Assembly: GCA_018813765.1 (NCBI GenBank) | Contig: JAHJBC010000006.1 | Coordinates: 372,001 to 436,000, forward strand | Origin: Gammaproteobacteria bacterium | GTDB taxonomy: Bacteria > Pseudomonadota > Gammaproteobacteria > Burkholderiales > Gallionellaceae | DNA length: 64,000 bases | Reading direction: 5' to 3' | In this document: positions 18,001-25,644 of the stretch, one piece after another | Position numbering within the stretch: position 1 is the stretch's first letter | How the letters are laid out: every line of letters starts with the position of its first letter | Position numbers and translations under genes: made by a program | The notes under the pieces: model-generated | What the model saw: only the letters and a program-made list of their open reading frames with translations | Told to the model about the DNA's origin: nothing | Databases searched by the model: none

Positions 18001-20758
18001 GGCCGGTATCGAAAACGGCGACCTGCAATTTGCCTCCTATTGCATCAACCACATTCTCGGCAACGGCTTGTTCGCGGGCCAGTCGCTGGCCGAGCTGGAG
18101 CAAAACTTCATTCGTTTCGACGACATCAACAAGGTCATTCGCCAGGAGGACGGCCAGCAGTTGTATTCGATGCTTCGCCATACCGTCGCGGCATTGCGAA
18201 AACCCGGCGAAGAACCGGCGGACATCGCCGCCGAATACGGTGGCCAGCAGATCGTGGATGCTTGGCGCAAATACGGCAATGCCACCTTGCTCAGCATGTA
18301 CCACGTGCTACAGACGCTGCTGTGCCTGCTGCTGGAACGTCCCGCCGCAGCGCTGGCCGCTGCCGATCAGGCCGCACTTTATCTTGGCGGCGTCGGCGGC
18401 ATGACCTGGGTGCCACAGCATCACTTCCTGCGCGCGCTGGCCACGGCCAGTGCCTGCCGCGACCGGCAGGTTGCGCGTGAGCAGGCCATGCCGCAGATCG
18501 CCGAGCATTGCCGCCTGCTGGCCGATTGGGCGACGCACAGCCCGGCGAACTATCGCGCCAAGCAACTGTTGATCGAAGCGGAAATTGCCGATCTCGCCGA
18601 CCATCAACATGGCCCTCTGCTCGATGCCTTCGACGCGGCAATTGCCGCCGCCGCGCAAGCAGGCTGCACCCTGGACGAAGCCATGGCGAATGAACGGGCT
18701 GCGGGCTGCTGGGCGCGTCGCGGCAAGCAGCATCTTGCCGGCATGTATTTGCAGCGGGCCTTGCTGGGCTACGAATACTGGGGCGCCGATGCCAAGGTGG
18801 CGCAGTTGCAGCGCGACCAAATGCCGCTGCTGGGCGCGGTTCGGCTGCACGAGACCGACGATTCCTCCAGCAGCAGCGGACTGCACGCGGTGGATATCCA
18901 GTCCGTGCTCAAGGCCGCACAGACCGTGGCCGGCGAACTGGTGATGGACCGCATGCTTTCGCGTCTGATCAAGATCGTTGTCGAAACCGCAGGCGCCCAA
19001 TGCGGATACCTGCTGCTGGAGCAGGACGGCGAATGGCGCGTCGTGGCGGAACAACGCCCCGACCGCGAAACGGGGGAAGTATTGCAGTGGCGATTGCTGG
19101 AGGATTTTCCCGACATTGCCGCCAGCGTTGTGCAGTATGTGGCGCGCACCATGGAGACAGTGAGCCTCGACGATGCACTCAAGTCGTCGCTGTTCAGTGC
19201 CGATGCGAGCATCGTCCGGCGCGGCTGCAAGTCGCTGCTGTGCCTGCCGATCATCAATCGCGGCAGTCTGGGCGGCATCCTGTATCTGGAAAACAATCTT
19301 GCCACGCATGCTTTCACGCGCACGCACAAGCGGGTACTGCAATTGTTGACAGCACAGGCGATCTCCTCGCTCGAAATTTCGCGTTACTACGCGCGCGTGC
19401 AAACCCTCAACCAGTCGCTCACGGCGGAAATCGAAGAGCGCAAGCGCACCGAACAGAAGCTGGACTTCATCGCCCACCATGATGCGCTGACGCAATTGCC
19501 CAACCGGCGCCTGTTCTACGACCGCGCGCAGCATGCGATCACCCGGGCCCAGCGTTCCGGGGAGCATGTGGCGGTGATGTTTCTCGACCTCGACCAGTTC
19601 AAGGCCATCAACGACAGTCTCAGTCACCAGGTCGGCGACTACTTGTTGCAGGAAGTGGCGAAGCGTCTCGGCACCCTGGTGCGCGACGGCGACACGCTGG
19701 GAAGGCTGGGCGGCGACGAGTTCGTCCTGCTCATGGAGGGATCGTTCGAGCCGCGCAGTTTGCCTCTGGTCGCCAACAAGCTTCTGTCGGCGTTCCACAC
19801 GCCTTTCCACATCAACGATTACGATCTCTATCCGACTTGCAGTCTCGGCATCTCGCTCTATCCGGACGACGCAGCCGATGCCGACCAGTTGCTGCGAAAC
19901 GCCGACGCCGCCATGTACCGGGCCAAACTACAGGGGCGCAACACTTTTCAATTTTTCTCATCCGACCTGGCCGACGCGGCCGCAGAGCGTCTGGCGCTGG
20001 AATATGACTTGCGCCGCGCGATCGAGCGCGAAGAATTCGAGTTGTACTTCCAGCCCCAGTTCGCGCTGGATAGCGGCAAGGTGACAGGCGGCGAAGCCCT
20101 GATCCGCTGGCACCATCCCGAGCGCGGCTTATTGATGCCCGGCAGTTTCATTTCCCTCGCGGAAGAGACGGGCAGCATCATCGCCATCGGCGAATGGGTA
20201 TTGCGCCAGGCCTGCCGGCAACTCGCGGCATGGCGCCGGGACGGCATCTTTCTGCCGAGCGTGGCCGTCAACGTCTCCGGCGCGCAGTTCGGCTGGCAGG
20301 GCGGCTTCGCGGGGGTGGTGCAAAGCATCATGGCCGAATCCGGCATCACGCCGGAATGCCTGGAAATCGAACTGACCGAAAGCGTCGTCATGCAGGACGT
20401 GGAACAGGCGATGCATGCGCTTGCCGAACTGAATGCCCTGGGCATCCGGCTGGCGATAGACGATTTCGGTACAGGCTATTCGTCGCTCTCCTACCTCAAG
20501 CGCCTGCCGGTGCACCGGCTCAAGATCGACCGTTCATTTGTCTGCAACCTGCCGGATGCCCAGGACGACGCCATGATCGTGAGAGCCATCATGGATCTTG
20601 GCCGCAACCTCGGCAAGCAAGTGATCGCCGAGGGCATCGAAACTGAAGCGCAACGCGCGTTCCTGCGCCAGGCGGGATGCACGGAAGGACAAGGTTACCT
20701 GTTTGGCCGCCCGATGAGCGCCCCGGAATTCACCGGGCTTCTGCGCGGGCAACAATAG
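15047..20758 (+). CDS. Ser/Thr kinase-like - AAA ATPase - GAF - GGDEF - EAL giant signalling protein
   Basis: 1903 residues, cytoplasmic. Domains: protein-kinase fold (1-275) with Lys29 in VVVKY, HRD at 120-122 and DLG in place of DFG at 141-143; AAA/STAND-type ATPase (about 300-650) with Walker A GGFSGTGKTALV near 319 and Walker B LFLDDLQWAD; a long helical TPR-like region (650-1270); GAF (about 1286-1440); GGDEF (about 1475-1640) with GGDEF intact and an RxxD inhibitory site 5 residues before it; and EAL (about 1650-1900) with EALIRW, ELTES, DDFGTGYSS and KIDRSF all present. The kinase-ATPase-GAF front is known in HstK-like proteins that end in histidine kinases; here the output is cyclic-di-GMP synthesis and breakdown. 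The start is GTG, supported by AGGAGGGAG. Confidence 0.93.
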   Translation: MDSGLLIHAGSKFTLELVERSESGSVVVKYPTAAIPMPSVLARLEHEYSVGSLLQIANVREVIGRTTWKQRPAIELRYVAGETFKSYFQTPEHRHLETVLRLALSAATTLAELHGAGVLHRDIAASNLLVAEDGNRAVFIDLGFATRGGRHDASYVASMEGQLPYLSPEQTGRLDLPIDVRSDLYSFGIVLYEMLTGTLPFQAEDPAGWVHAHLARVPDSPRLRVPELPQVVADIVMRLLAKVPDDRYQTARGLCADLALCLDALRSSGEVPPFQLGRADHSGRLRLPPHLYGRERERELLRAALTRAVGGEPGVLFVGGFSGTGKTALVNELRFPAVATGGRFVGGKFDQTLRAIPYAGFAEAFTQVCQQMLGGTEAELAAFRGRVLETLGANASLLLEFVPGLAAIIGSQPVPQSLPTLESANRFAMTLLGFFHCMVDAEHPLVLFLDDLQWADAASLELLRMIMSRSVRRHFLIVCAYREAELGAAPALPGLMEHLRNGGVHIEKLSLDGLSLSQSETMLADMLDVAPEKAAPLAAMIHAKTGGNPFFMRQVLETLAGEDALHFDAEAAAWQWDDMRVNALGISDNVIELMLRKIASLPTGARTGLQVAACIGNTFLFDLADNGLQVEPGEARTMLAPAVEEGLIAVLNGHARFTHDRIQQAVYQTLSAEEAQRIHLALGRHLLAQGQGRDQVLAAVQQLNIGAPLIEAEDECLRLATLNLEAGRMVKSAMAYGGAGEFFAQGEQMLARCSHAPAPLSFELRLQRAEIEFLAGHVAAAIGSLRALLADAPDAQGRARIYELLIRIHTVEFNLTEALATGVEALKELGVVIPVLDSETALLSEVDAIDSLLAQRGVDRIDQWPEMTDSNALAVMGLLTNLVPAAYIANAGIFPGLAIEFMRRAVTGGLSAYTSFAISTYGLLLTFKLQRFEQAGALSRFGVRLAERPDAQVLRARVHFFSAVLILHWTEPLATTLPQLEAAWKAGIENGDLQFASYCINHILGNGLFAGQSLAELEQNFIRFDDINKVIRQEDGQQLYSMLRHTVAALRKPGEEPADIAAEYGGQQIVDAWRKYGNATLLSMYHVLQTLLCLLLERPAAALAAADQAALYLGGVGGMTWVPQHHFLRALATASACRDRQVAREQAMPQIAEHCRLLADWATHSPANYRAKQLLIEAEIADLADHQHGPLLDAFDAAIAAAAQAGCTLDEAMANERAAGCWARRGKQHLAGMYLQRALLGYEYWGADAKVAQLQRDQMPLLGAVRLHETDDSSSSSGLHAVDIQSVLKAAQTVAGELVMDRMLSRLIKIVVETAGAQCGYLLLEQDGEWRVVAEQRPDRETGEVLQWRLLEDFPDIAASVVQYVARTMETVSLDDALKSSLFSADASIVRRGCKSLLCLPIINRGSLGGILYLENNLATHAFTRTHKRVLQLLTAQAISSLEISRYYARVQTLNQSLTAEIEERKRTEQKLDFIAHHDALTQLPNRRLFYDRAQHAITRAQRSGEHVAVMFLDLDQFKAINDSLSHQVGDYLLQEVAKRLGTLVRDGDTLGRLGGDEFVLLMEGSFEPRSLPLVANKLLSAFHTPFHINDYDLYPTCSLGISLYPDDAADADQLLRNADAAMYRAKLQGRNTFQFFSSDLADAAAERLALEYDLRRAIEREEFELYFQPQFALDSGKVTGGEALIRWHHPERGLLMPGSFISLAEETGSIIAIGEWVLRQACRQLAAWRRDGIFLPSVAVNVSGAQFGWQGGFAGVVQSIMAESGITPECLEIELTESVVMQDVEQAMHALAELNALGIRLAIDDFGTGYSSLSYLKRLPVHRLKIDRSFVCNLPDAQDDAMIVRAIMDLGRNLGKQVIAEGIETEAQRAFLRQAGCTEGQGYLFGRPMSAPEFTGLLRGQQ

Positions 20759-20817
20759 CATTCGACCCGATGCAATGCCCGCCCGGTGTGTGAAGCCCGG
20801 TATCGGAGTTCAGTCGC

Positions 20818-20962
20818 CTGTTGGGGGAGCCATTCGCCGCAAGCGTGCCGACTACCGGCAAGTGCGCGCGGTGATACTGAAATAAGGCGCCACCTCCAAC
20901 CAGCAGAACGACGTGCACCAGATCAACTACCACGTCGTGGCACACACGTCCGGCGGCGAGAT
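20818..20962 (+). pseudogene. Broken duplicate of the DUF3592 gene 3' region
   Basis: About 145 bases are nearly identical to 14551-14694 of the DUF3592 gene (shared runs include GACTACCGGCAAGTGCGCGC and CACCAGATCAACTACCACGT). Relative to the parent, AAA has become TAA, so it cannot be translated in frame. It lies just after the giant kinase gene, which is therefore bracketed by the intact gene and this piece. Confidence 0.85.
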
Positions 20963-20975
20963 CGGGGAATCGATC

Positions 20976-21027
20976 GGGGACAGACCGCGGTTTCTAGTCG
21001 CCAAATGGGAAAACCGTGGTCTGTCCC
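20976..21027. repeat. GGGGACAGACC-type inverted repeat
   Basis: Arms GGGACAGACCGCGGTTT and AAACCGTGGTCTGTCCC pair with one mismatch around a ~17-base loop. This resembles the GGGACAG repeats common in proteobacterial intergenic DNA. It directly follows the DUF3592 fragment. Confidence 0.7.
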
Positions 21028-21087
21028 TGATTGTTACGGGTTGCGGCCATATCTGTTGCGCTGCCGCCCCCTTTGAATTGTCAATGC

Positions 21088-22632
21088 TCAGGGTACTGAT
21101 GAAACTTTGATATTGCTAAAACTGACGCCAGATAACCCCGGATTTGCGCTCAGCTCACTCGAAATATCGTTTGTGTTATTCACATTCTGAAAATCGTAGG
21201 TAATTGACACGCCGCCTGCGGGCGCGACATACAGAACTTTGTTGACATCCAAATTGGAAATGAAGACGTTGGTTGGCAGGAAAGCACCATTAGGGTCGGT
21301 AAAATCATTCCTGAGTGTTAGGTGCTGACTGGGGAATGACAAATTGGAAATTCTTGAATTCGTTAAGTGACCGGCAATCTGTGCCCGCAATACAGTGCCT
21401 GGAGCAGCGCCGACAATAAGTAACGTGTCCAGCAAAACATTTTGGTAATCAGGCGTGAAAGTTCTATCCAGCAAGAACGGTTGTATATTTGCCGGAACAT
21501 GTGGCGAAACAATCTTGAGACCCTTGAATACAAGATTACTTGTCTCCGTATGCCCCCAAATCTGAAACCCGTCATTGTGCAAGAAATCTGTATCCGCAAA
21601 ATTCCTTACGGTCTCAATATCCTGGCCATACAGATTCAGTACCACTTTCCCAAATTCATTCAGATCACCCCGAAAGCTATTGAAGCGCAAGTCGCGTGCA
21701 AGTTGAACGTATGATGTGGCGTAATTCGACCCGCTTCCATCCCATAAGCAGTCGGTAAAATATACTTTTTGCCCCTCTGTGAGATTGGTCCTGACATCCG
21801 GCAAACTATTAGCCGTTAATGGCGTGTTCTTGTCCCATGTGTATTTGTACTTCCCGCGAAATTCCATCCCGCTCAGCCACACGTGGTGATTGGGTTCCAC
21901 ATAAAACATACCGCCACCACCGTCAGACGCATCAGACCCAAAGGTCACCGTGCTCAGGTGCAGGAAATCAACCATCGGCCGCCCGAGTGGTGCCGGAAAA
22001 TCTCTTACCCAGGATATCGTGTTGCCGCTTGCAGGTTCAATCGTCAGCCAGGTAGTGCGCGCGTTTGTCATGTTGCTGCCGACGCCGTTTATGGCACTCC
22101 CCAAATCCGGTTCGTTGTAGGCAACCTGGATCACATCAATAGACGGATCAGTGATCGCCGCCTTGATGTCATTAACGAGTTGCGCATCATTTGATGCAAT
22201 CAATACTGACAAGACCGACTTATGTCGAATCGAAAAAGGAAGCTCCTTGGTGCCGGAGACCACCTTGATACTGTTCACCCGATCGCTGAGCAACGGAATG
22301 GTGGCCGACCAGATCGTTACGCTGTCTTCCGCGGTGCCGGGCCATTTAAGGACCTTGGGTGCCATGGCATGAGAACCACCACTGCCATCAATCACGCTTG
22401 GCGGGACAAGGGTGCCCGCATCGGGATTGAGTAATTCGGCTATTGCCTGAACTTCAAACGAACTCGCGCTTACGGTTTGATCGGGAACAATAGCCAGTTG
22501 GAAAAATTCAGCCGTAGTGATAGTGCCCGTCTCTGGGGGCTCCGGGTTGACGCTGCTCCCTGAGCCGCATGCAGCGAGCGCCAGAAGCAATGTCATTCCT
22601 AACAGGGCAATCGGAAATCTAGTTACATGCAT
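21088..22632 (-). CDS. Parallel beta-helix-like lipoprotein
   Basis: 514 residues. The N-terminus is a lipoprotein signal (LLLALAAC, lipobox Cys at about 22), followed by a Gly/Ser/Pro linker. The bulk of the chain has short repeating strands with Asn and hydrophobic ladders (..TDFLHNDGFQIWGHTETSNLVFKGLKIV.., ..HLTNSRISNLSFPSQHLTLRNDF.., ..VFISNLDVNKVLYVAP..), characteristic of right-handed parallel beta-helices of the pectate-lyase superfamily. Many such proteins bind or cleave polysaccharides, but no catalytic set can be assigned. It is probably anchored to the outer membrane. Monocistronic; AT content is higher than in the left flank. Confidence 0.7.
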   Translation of the reverse strand: MHVTRFPIALLGMTLLLALAACGSGSSVNPEPPETGTITTAEFFQLAIVPDQTVSASSFEVQAIAELLNPDAGTLVPPSVIDGSGGSHAMAPKVLKWPGTAEDSVTIWSATIPLLSDRVNSIKVVSGTKELPFSIRHKSVLSVLIASNDAQLVNDIKAAITDPSIDVIQVAYNEPDLGSAINGVGSNMTNARTTWLTIEPASGNTISWVRDFPAPLGRPMVDFLHLSTVTFGSDASDGGGGMFYVEPNHHVWLSGMEFRGKYKYTWDKNTPLTANSLPDVRTNLTEGQKVYFTDCLWDGSGSNYATSYVQLARDLRFNSFRGDLNEFGKVVLNLYGQDIETVRNFADTDFLHNDGFQIWGHTETSNLVFKGLKIVSPHVPANIQPFLLDRTFTPDYQNVLLDTLLIVGAAPGTVLRAQIAGHLTNSRISNLSFPSQHLTLRNDFTDPNGAFLPTNVFISNLDVNKVLYVAPAGGVSITYDFQNVNNTNDISSELSANPGLSGVSFSNIKVSSVP

Positions 22633-22715
22633 CAGTGTCTCCCTGGCAAAGCGGGGCAGTTATGGTATTACTCTACAAAACAATTCGACCCCATATCACT
22701 TGCTGCGTGCGCATC

Positions 22716-22771
22716 AAATAAATCTGTCCCCTTTTTTCTTTTGAAATAAATCTGTCCCCTTTTTTCTTTTG
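22716..22771. repeat. Perfect 28-bp tandem duplication
   Basis: Two head-to-tail copies of a unit beginning AAATAAATCTGTCCCC and ending TTTTCTTTTG. This belongs to the CTGTCCCC family of extragenic repeats. Confidence 0.85.
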
Positions 22772-22831
22772 TAATTGCTCCATAAACAGCTTCCTTAATC
22801 TGATCATGCTTCGAAAGATGAAGTTTTGTTG

Positions 22832-23266
22832 TCATCTGGCACCACCTATGCAACCTATCGCAGCAATGAAATCGTTAGTCGAGCTGTACAGCATTTCGAT
22901 GCTGACCCCTTTGATTCTCGTAATTCGAAGCTGACCCCTTTGATTCTGCAATGTTACTTGGTGAAGCATAGCAGGGTAATTGGCAGCAGGATCTGGAGAC
23001 GAATTCGTAAAGGGTGAAAGACTATCTTCAAAGCCCTTGCGTAAGCGTATACGTGCATCGTCAAAAGCCTCGTCCAGATAGTCAATTAATTCTCCTTTGA
23101 TTGCTGCCAATCCGTTGGGGTCTTCACGCCACAACCGAAGTCGGTATTGCGTGGATTGGGAGTTTGGCAGTTGTTGGCCAACGAGCCAACTGTTAAGTAA
23201 TGCCGGAGACAAGCGTTTAAAACGAATCATAAGTAATTTATGTGGTTCATATTTTTCGATGTTCAA
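22832..23266 (-). CDS. Hypothetical protein, possibly a remnant
   Basis: 144 codons. The first ~105 residues look protein-like (FKRLSPALLNSWLVGQQLP, RLRLWREDPNGLAAIKGELI, then an acidic helix EAFDDARIRL), but I recognise no family. The last ~40 residues are the translation of the CTGACCCC repeats, so the original C-terminus has been lost or replaced. It may be a degraded cargo gene of the adjacent accessory region. No strong ribosome site is seen. Confidence 0.35.
   Translation of the reverse strand: MNIEKYEPHKLLMIRFKRLSPALLNSWLVGQQLPNSQSTQYRLRLWREDPNGLAAIKGELIDYLDEAFDDARIRLRKGFEDSLSPFTNSSPDPAANYPAMLHQVTLQNQRGQLRITRIKGVSIEMLYSSTNDFIAAIGCIGGAR
22896..22947. repeat. CTGACCCC repeat pair
   Basis: The motif GCTGACCCCTTTGATTCT occurs twice, 29 bases apart. 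It lies inside the 3' part of the small frame at 22832-23266, which suggests that the frame's tail is not ancestral coding sequence. Confidence 0.8.
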
Positions 23267-23322
23267 TTAGACGAAGTGCAACCATACAGGCCACGGTTTC
23301 TTGTAGCCATCACTTCACCCCC

Positions 23323-23428
23323 GCCCCCAACCCAGCATCCGAAGTCAGTGGCCCCTTCAGCGCAGGCAGTGTCTCTTCCAGCCAAGCCAGCACCAGCTTT
23401 TCCTTCTCGCGCCACAAGTTTTCACCCA
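23323..23428 (-). pseudogene. Methyltransferase 3'-end fragment (left scar)
   Basis: About 106 bases closely match the end of the methyltransferase gene at 27896-28000. On the minus strand it still reads LWREKEKL.LAWLEETLPALK and ends GAGVK-stop. No upstream methyltransferase sequence follows; it joins a 34-bp palindrome and then the defence-like operon. It lies in the same orientation as the intact gene, so the operon is bounded by direct repeats. Confidence 0.85.
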
Positions 23429-23440
23429 GAGCTAAACAGG

Positions 23441-23474
23441 TCAGCATGAAATGACCCGGGTCATTTCATGCTGA
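23441..23474. repeat. Perfect 34-bp palindrome
   Basis: TCAGCATGAAATGACCC is followed immediately by its exact reverse complement with no loop. There is no T-run. It sits between the methyltransferase scar and the stop of the metallophosphoesterase gene. It could be a recombination site, an operator or a transcript end. Confidence 0.9.
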
Positions 23475-23508
23475 TCCCATATCATTCGCCATATCGCCCG
23501 CTGATACC

Positions 23509-24396
23509 TCATATCGGCACTACTGCACTGTTGCAGGATACTCGATGTGTTTTAGCGGACACTTGATAGGTTGGAAATTGCAGGAAAGGGCCTTGGGGGC
23601 CGTGTTGTGGTTCGGTCGACGCGGTAGCACCAATATATCGCACGCCAGTAATACGTCGATCCTCCGACATATGCAGATGCCCGTGTAACAGCAGCCGTAC
23701 CTTGTGCGTGACACATAGCAGATTGAGCATCCGCCTTTGCTCTACCGGCACCTGGTGCCCAATACGATCGAGTTGCGAGAAAGCGCGCTGCCCACGTTTG
23801 ATCGCAGTTTCCTCTTCGGGGATATTCGGGCTATGGTGCATGGCAATAATTTTCACAGGCACCTCCCGATGCTTGTGTAACAAGCTCGCCAAGTCCTTTA
23901 GTTGATAGTAACCAATATCACCCATGGCATTGGTGGCTACGGTGAAATTTCCTAGATTATTCGAGTTAAGTCCAAACACCACGAGGCGAGGATCAGGACT
24001 ATATGCCCAAGGAAACTTGGTCGGCTGGCCACCCATCAGCAGCCCCCTGTGAACCTTTGCCATGTCCTCTGCGTGGTACTGTTTACGTATCATTGGCAGA
24101 CGTACACCCAAGCAGCAAACATCGTGATTGCCAGGCACCACGCGTACCCGATCTGTGATATTGGCCTTCTCCACTGTGTCCCAGAAAAAGTTCCATGTAT
24201 CAATATCACCACGATCTGTGACATCGCCCGTCACCAATACCAGATTAGATTCCTGAATCACCTTTGATGCGACAATCTTTCGGAAGTGGGCATTCATGCC
24301 GGTTAGTGCACCAAAGACCTTGGGTTCTGAGCGCGCAACGTTGTCCTTCGCCGTGAGATGCAAGTCGGAAAGATGGGAAATTCTAAAGTTATTCAC
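23509..24396 (-). CDS. Calcineurin-like metallophosphoesterase
   Basis: 295 residues. All five metallophosphoesterase blocks are visible in order: HLSDLHL (D-x-H), LVTGDVTDRG (GDxxD), VVPGNHD (GNH[D/E]), a His in AMHHSP and HGHLH. They ligate the two catalytic metals in enzymes that cleave phosphodiesters in nucleotides, nucleic acids or signalling molecules. No signal peptide, so cytoplasmic. It is the last gene, 71 bases downstream of the 158-residue gene, in a co-directional AT-rich cluster. With a nuclease-like gene at the other end, it may act on nucleic acid or a nucleotide signal; that is inference. Confidence 0.88.
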   Translation of the reverse strand: MNNFRISHLSDLHLTAKDNVARSEPKVFGALTGMNAHFRKIVASKVIQESNLVLVTGDVTDRGDIDTWNFFWDTVEKANITDRVRVVPGNHDVCCLGVRLPMIRKQYHAEDMAKVHRGLLMGGQPTKFPWAYSPDPRLVVFGLNSNNLGNFTVATNAMGDIGYYQLKDLASLLHKHREVPVKIIAMHHSPNIPEEETAIKRGQRAFSQLDRIGHQVPVEQRRMLNLLCVTHKVRLLLHGHLHMSEDRRITGVRYIGATASTEPQHGPQGPFLQFPTYQVSAKTHRVSCNSAVVPI

Positions 24397-24467
24397 TGCG
24401 CCTCCAAGTATTGCGATGCTAACCCATATCGCCTAGGGATAGACTGCCCCCACGTTTGGATTAAGTG

Positions 24468-24944
24468 CTATACGGCAAAGCCCTTCGGATTATGTTTGTA
24501 CCATTCAACAGCTTTTGTAACCTCACCAACCCAGAATTCAGTAACAACATTTTCTGATTGATTGGGGATCACTCCTAAAGACTCCATCCACTCAAAGAAC
24601 ATGTCACTTGGTCTATTTTCCGCTAGTCCAGCTACTAATGCGCTTGCCATGAAGCCGTGGTCACGAAAAGAAAGGTAAGACAAATACCCAAGGCAGTCGC
24701 CAATTATTCGGCGGTGCAATCCTTGCCAGTTGTGTATATCAATTTCAAACGGCAACCCATCGTTAACATTGGAAAATTGAAATCGCACACCAGCAACCAA
24801 GTTGGAGTATGAGATTAGAGATCTTCCGAGACGACCGGTACGGGCAATACGCTCAGCGAGTTCTCTAATGGCATATGCCTCATCATTCAGGGCATATGCC
24901 CATTCAGTCTTTTCGAGGGCGTCAAGTATTTTTGTTTGATTCAC
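24468..24944 (-). CDS. Unknown protein, defence-like operon gene 4
   Basis: 158 residues, helical, mildly acidic, no signal peptide. No recognisable motif; features include an N-terminal helical stretch (ILDALEKTEWAYALNDEAY), a central Trp-His segment (DIHNWQGLHRRIIGDCLGY) and a C-terminal helix (EVTKAVEWYKHNP). It starts 19 bases after the stop of the 226-residue gene, so it is almost certainly cotranscribed. AT-rich like its neighbours. Confidence 0.7.
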   Translation of the reverse strand: MNQTKILDALEKTEWAYALNDEAYAIRELAERIARTGRLGRSLISYSNLVAGVRFQFSNVNDGLPFEIDIHNWQGLHRRIIGDCLGYLSYLSFRDHGFMASALVAGLAENRPSDMFFEWMESLGVIPNQSENVVTEFWVGEVTKAVEWYKHNPKGFAV

Positions 24945-24963
24945 AACTGTTCTCCATCAGGCG

Positions 24964-25644
24964 CTAATCGAAATATGTTTGAAACATTGGCATCAATTGG
25001 TCTAGTACTTCCATCTCGCCTGAAATTACACCTGTTGAAACTAGCTCGATTTGATTAGTAATATCGTTGTCAGTCAATTCAACTGTTGCGCGCTCCAATG
25101 TCGCTTTCTTTACATCCATGCATTTCTGCAAATCTTGATAGGCATCACCGTTAGATAAGACCTCAATCTTTGCGAGAGAAGAATTGCCTAGTGGTATATT
25201 TGCCATGCGCACTCGCACTATTGCCCAACGCTTAATGTCGCTTGTTCTACGAAGGTGTTGAATCATTGCCAGAATGTCGATGTTCAGTTGTTCTATTGCA
25301 AACCCAAAGCCAAAGGCCTCAGTCAATGCCGCGATAAAGTTCTTTAATGTTCTTGGCGGGTTGTTGATGCGGACCAGAAATTGATGCTTTTTCAAAGGTG
25401 ATATCTGGAACTCAAAGATAGAATATCTCCGAACATTGTTCAGAACTTCCTCTCCGAAAGGATCAATAATGACTTCATTCACAATTATTTCTTCAATGAA
25501 TTTGCCTCGAATTCTGTTCCTTTGAACATCAGTAAGCTCAAATCCAGTTGCATGCCCTCTAAGATACTTTTGCGTATACAGTAAGTCAGATATCTCTGAA
25601 GTCGATTTGGCTAAGGATAAAGTCAGCCATTTAGTTCTAGTCAT
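24964..25644 (-). CDS. Unknown protein, defence-like operon gene 3
   Basis: 226 residues, soluble, with alternating strands and helices (IIVNEVIIDPFGEEVLNNV, YSIFEFQISPLKKHQFLVRI). Family not recognised. Its start overlaps the end of the 369-residue gene by 8 bases, indicating coupled translation and probably a stoichiometric complex. Paired loss or retention of these genes in other genomes would show whether it is essential to the module. Confidence 0.72.
   Translation of the reverse strand: MTRTKWLTLSLAKSTSEISDLLYTQKYLRGHATGFELTDVQRNRIRGKFIEEIIVNEVIIDPFGEEVLNNVRRYSIFEFQISPLKKHQFLVRINNPPRTLKNFIAALTEAFGFGFAIEQLNIDILAMIQHLRRTSDIKRWAIVRVRMANIPLGNSSLAKIEVLSNGDAYQDLQKCMDVKKATLERATVELTDNDITNQIELVSTGVISGEMEVLDQLMPMFQTYFD

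Noticed and set aside
18308-19810. 500-codon minus-strand frame
   Set aside because: Shadow of the giant kinase-GGDEF-EAL gene; no recognisable domain and skewed composition.
20786-21110. Short frames after the giant kinase gene
   Set aside because: They translate the broken DUF3592 duplicate and the GGGACAG hairpin.
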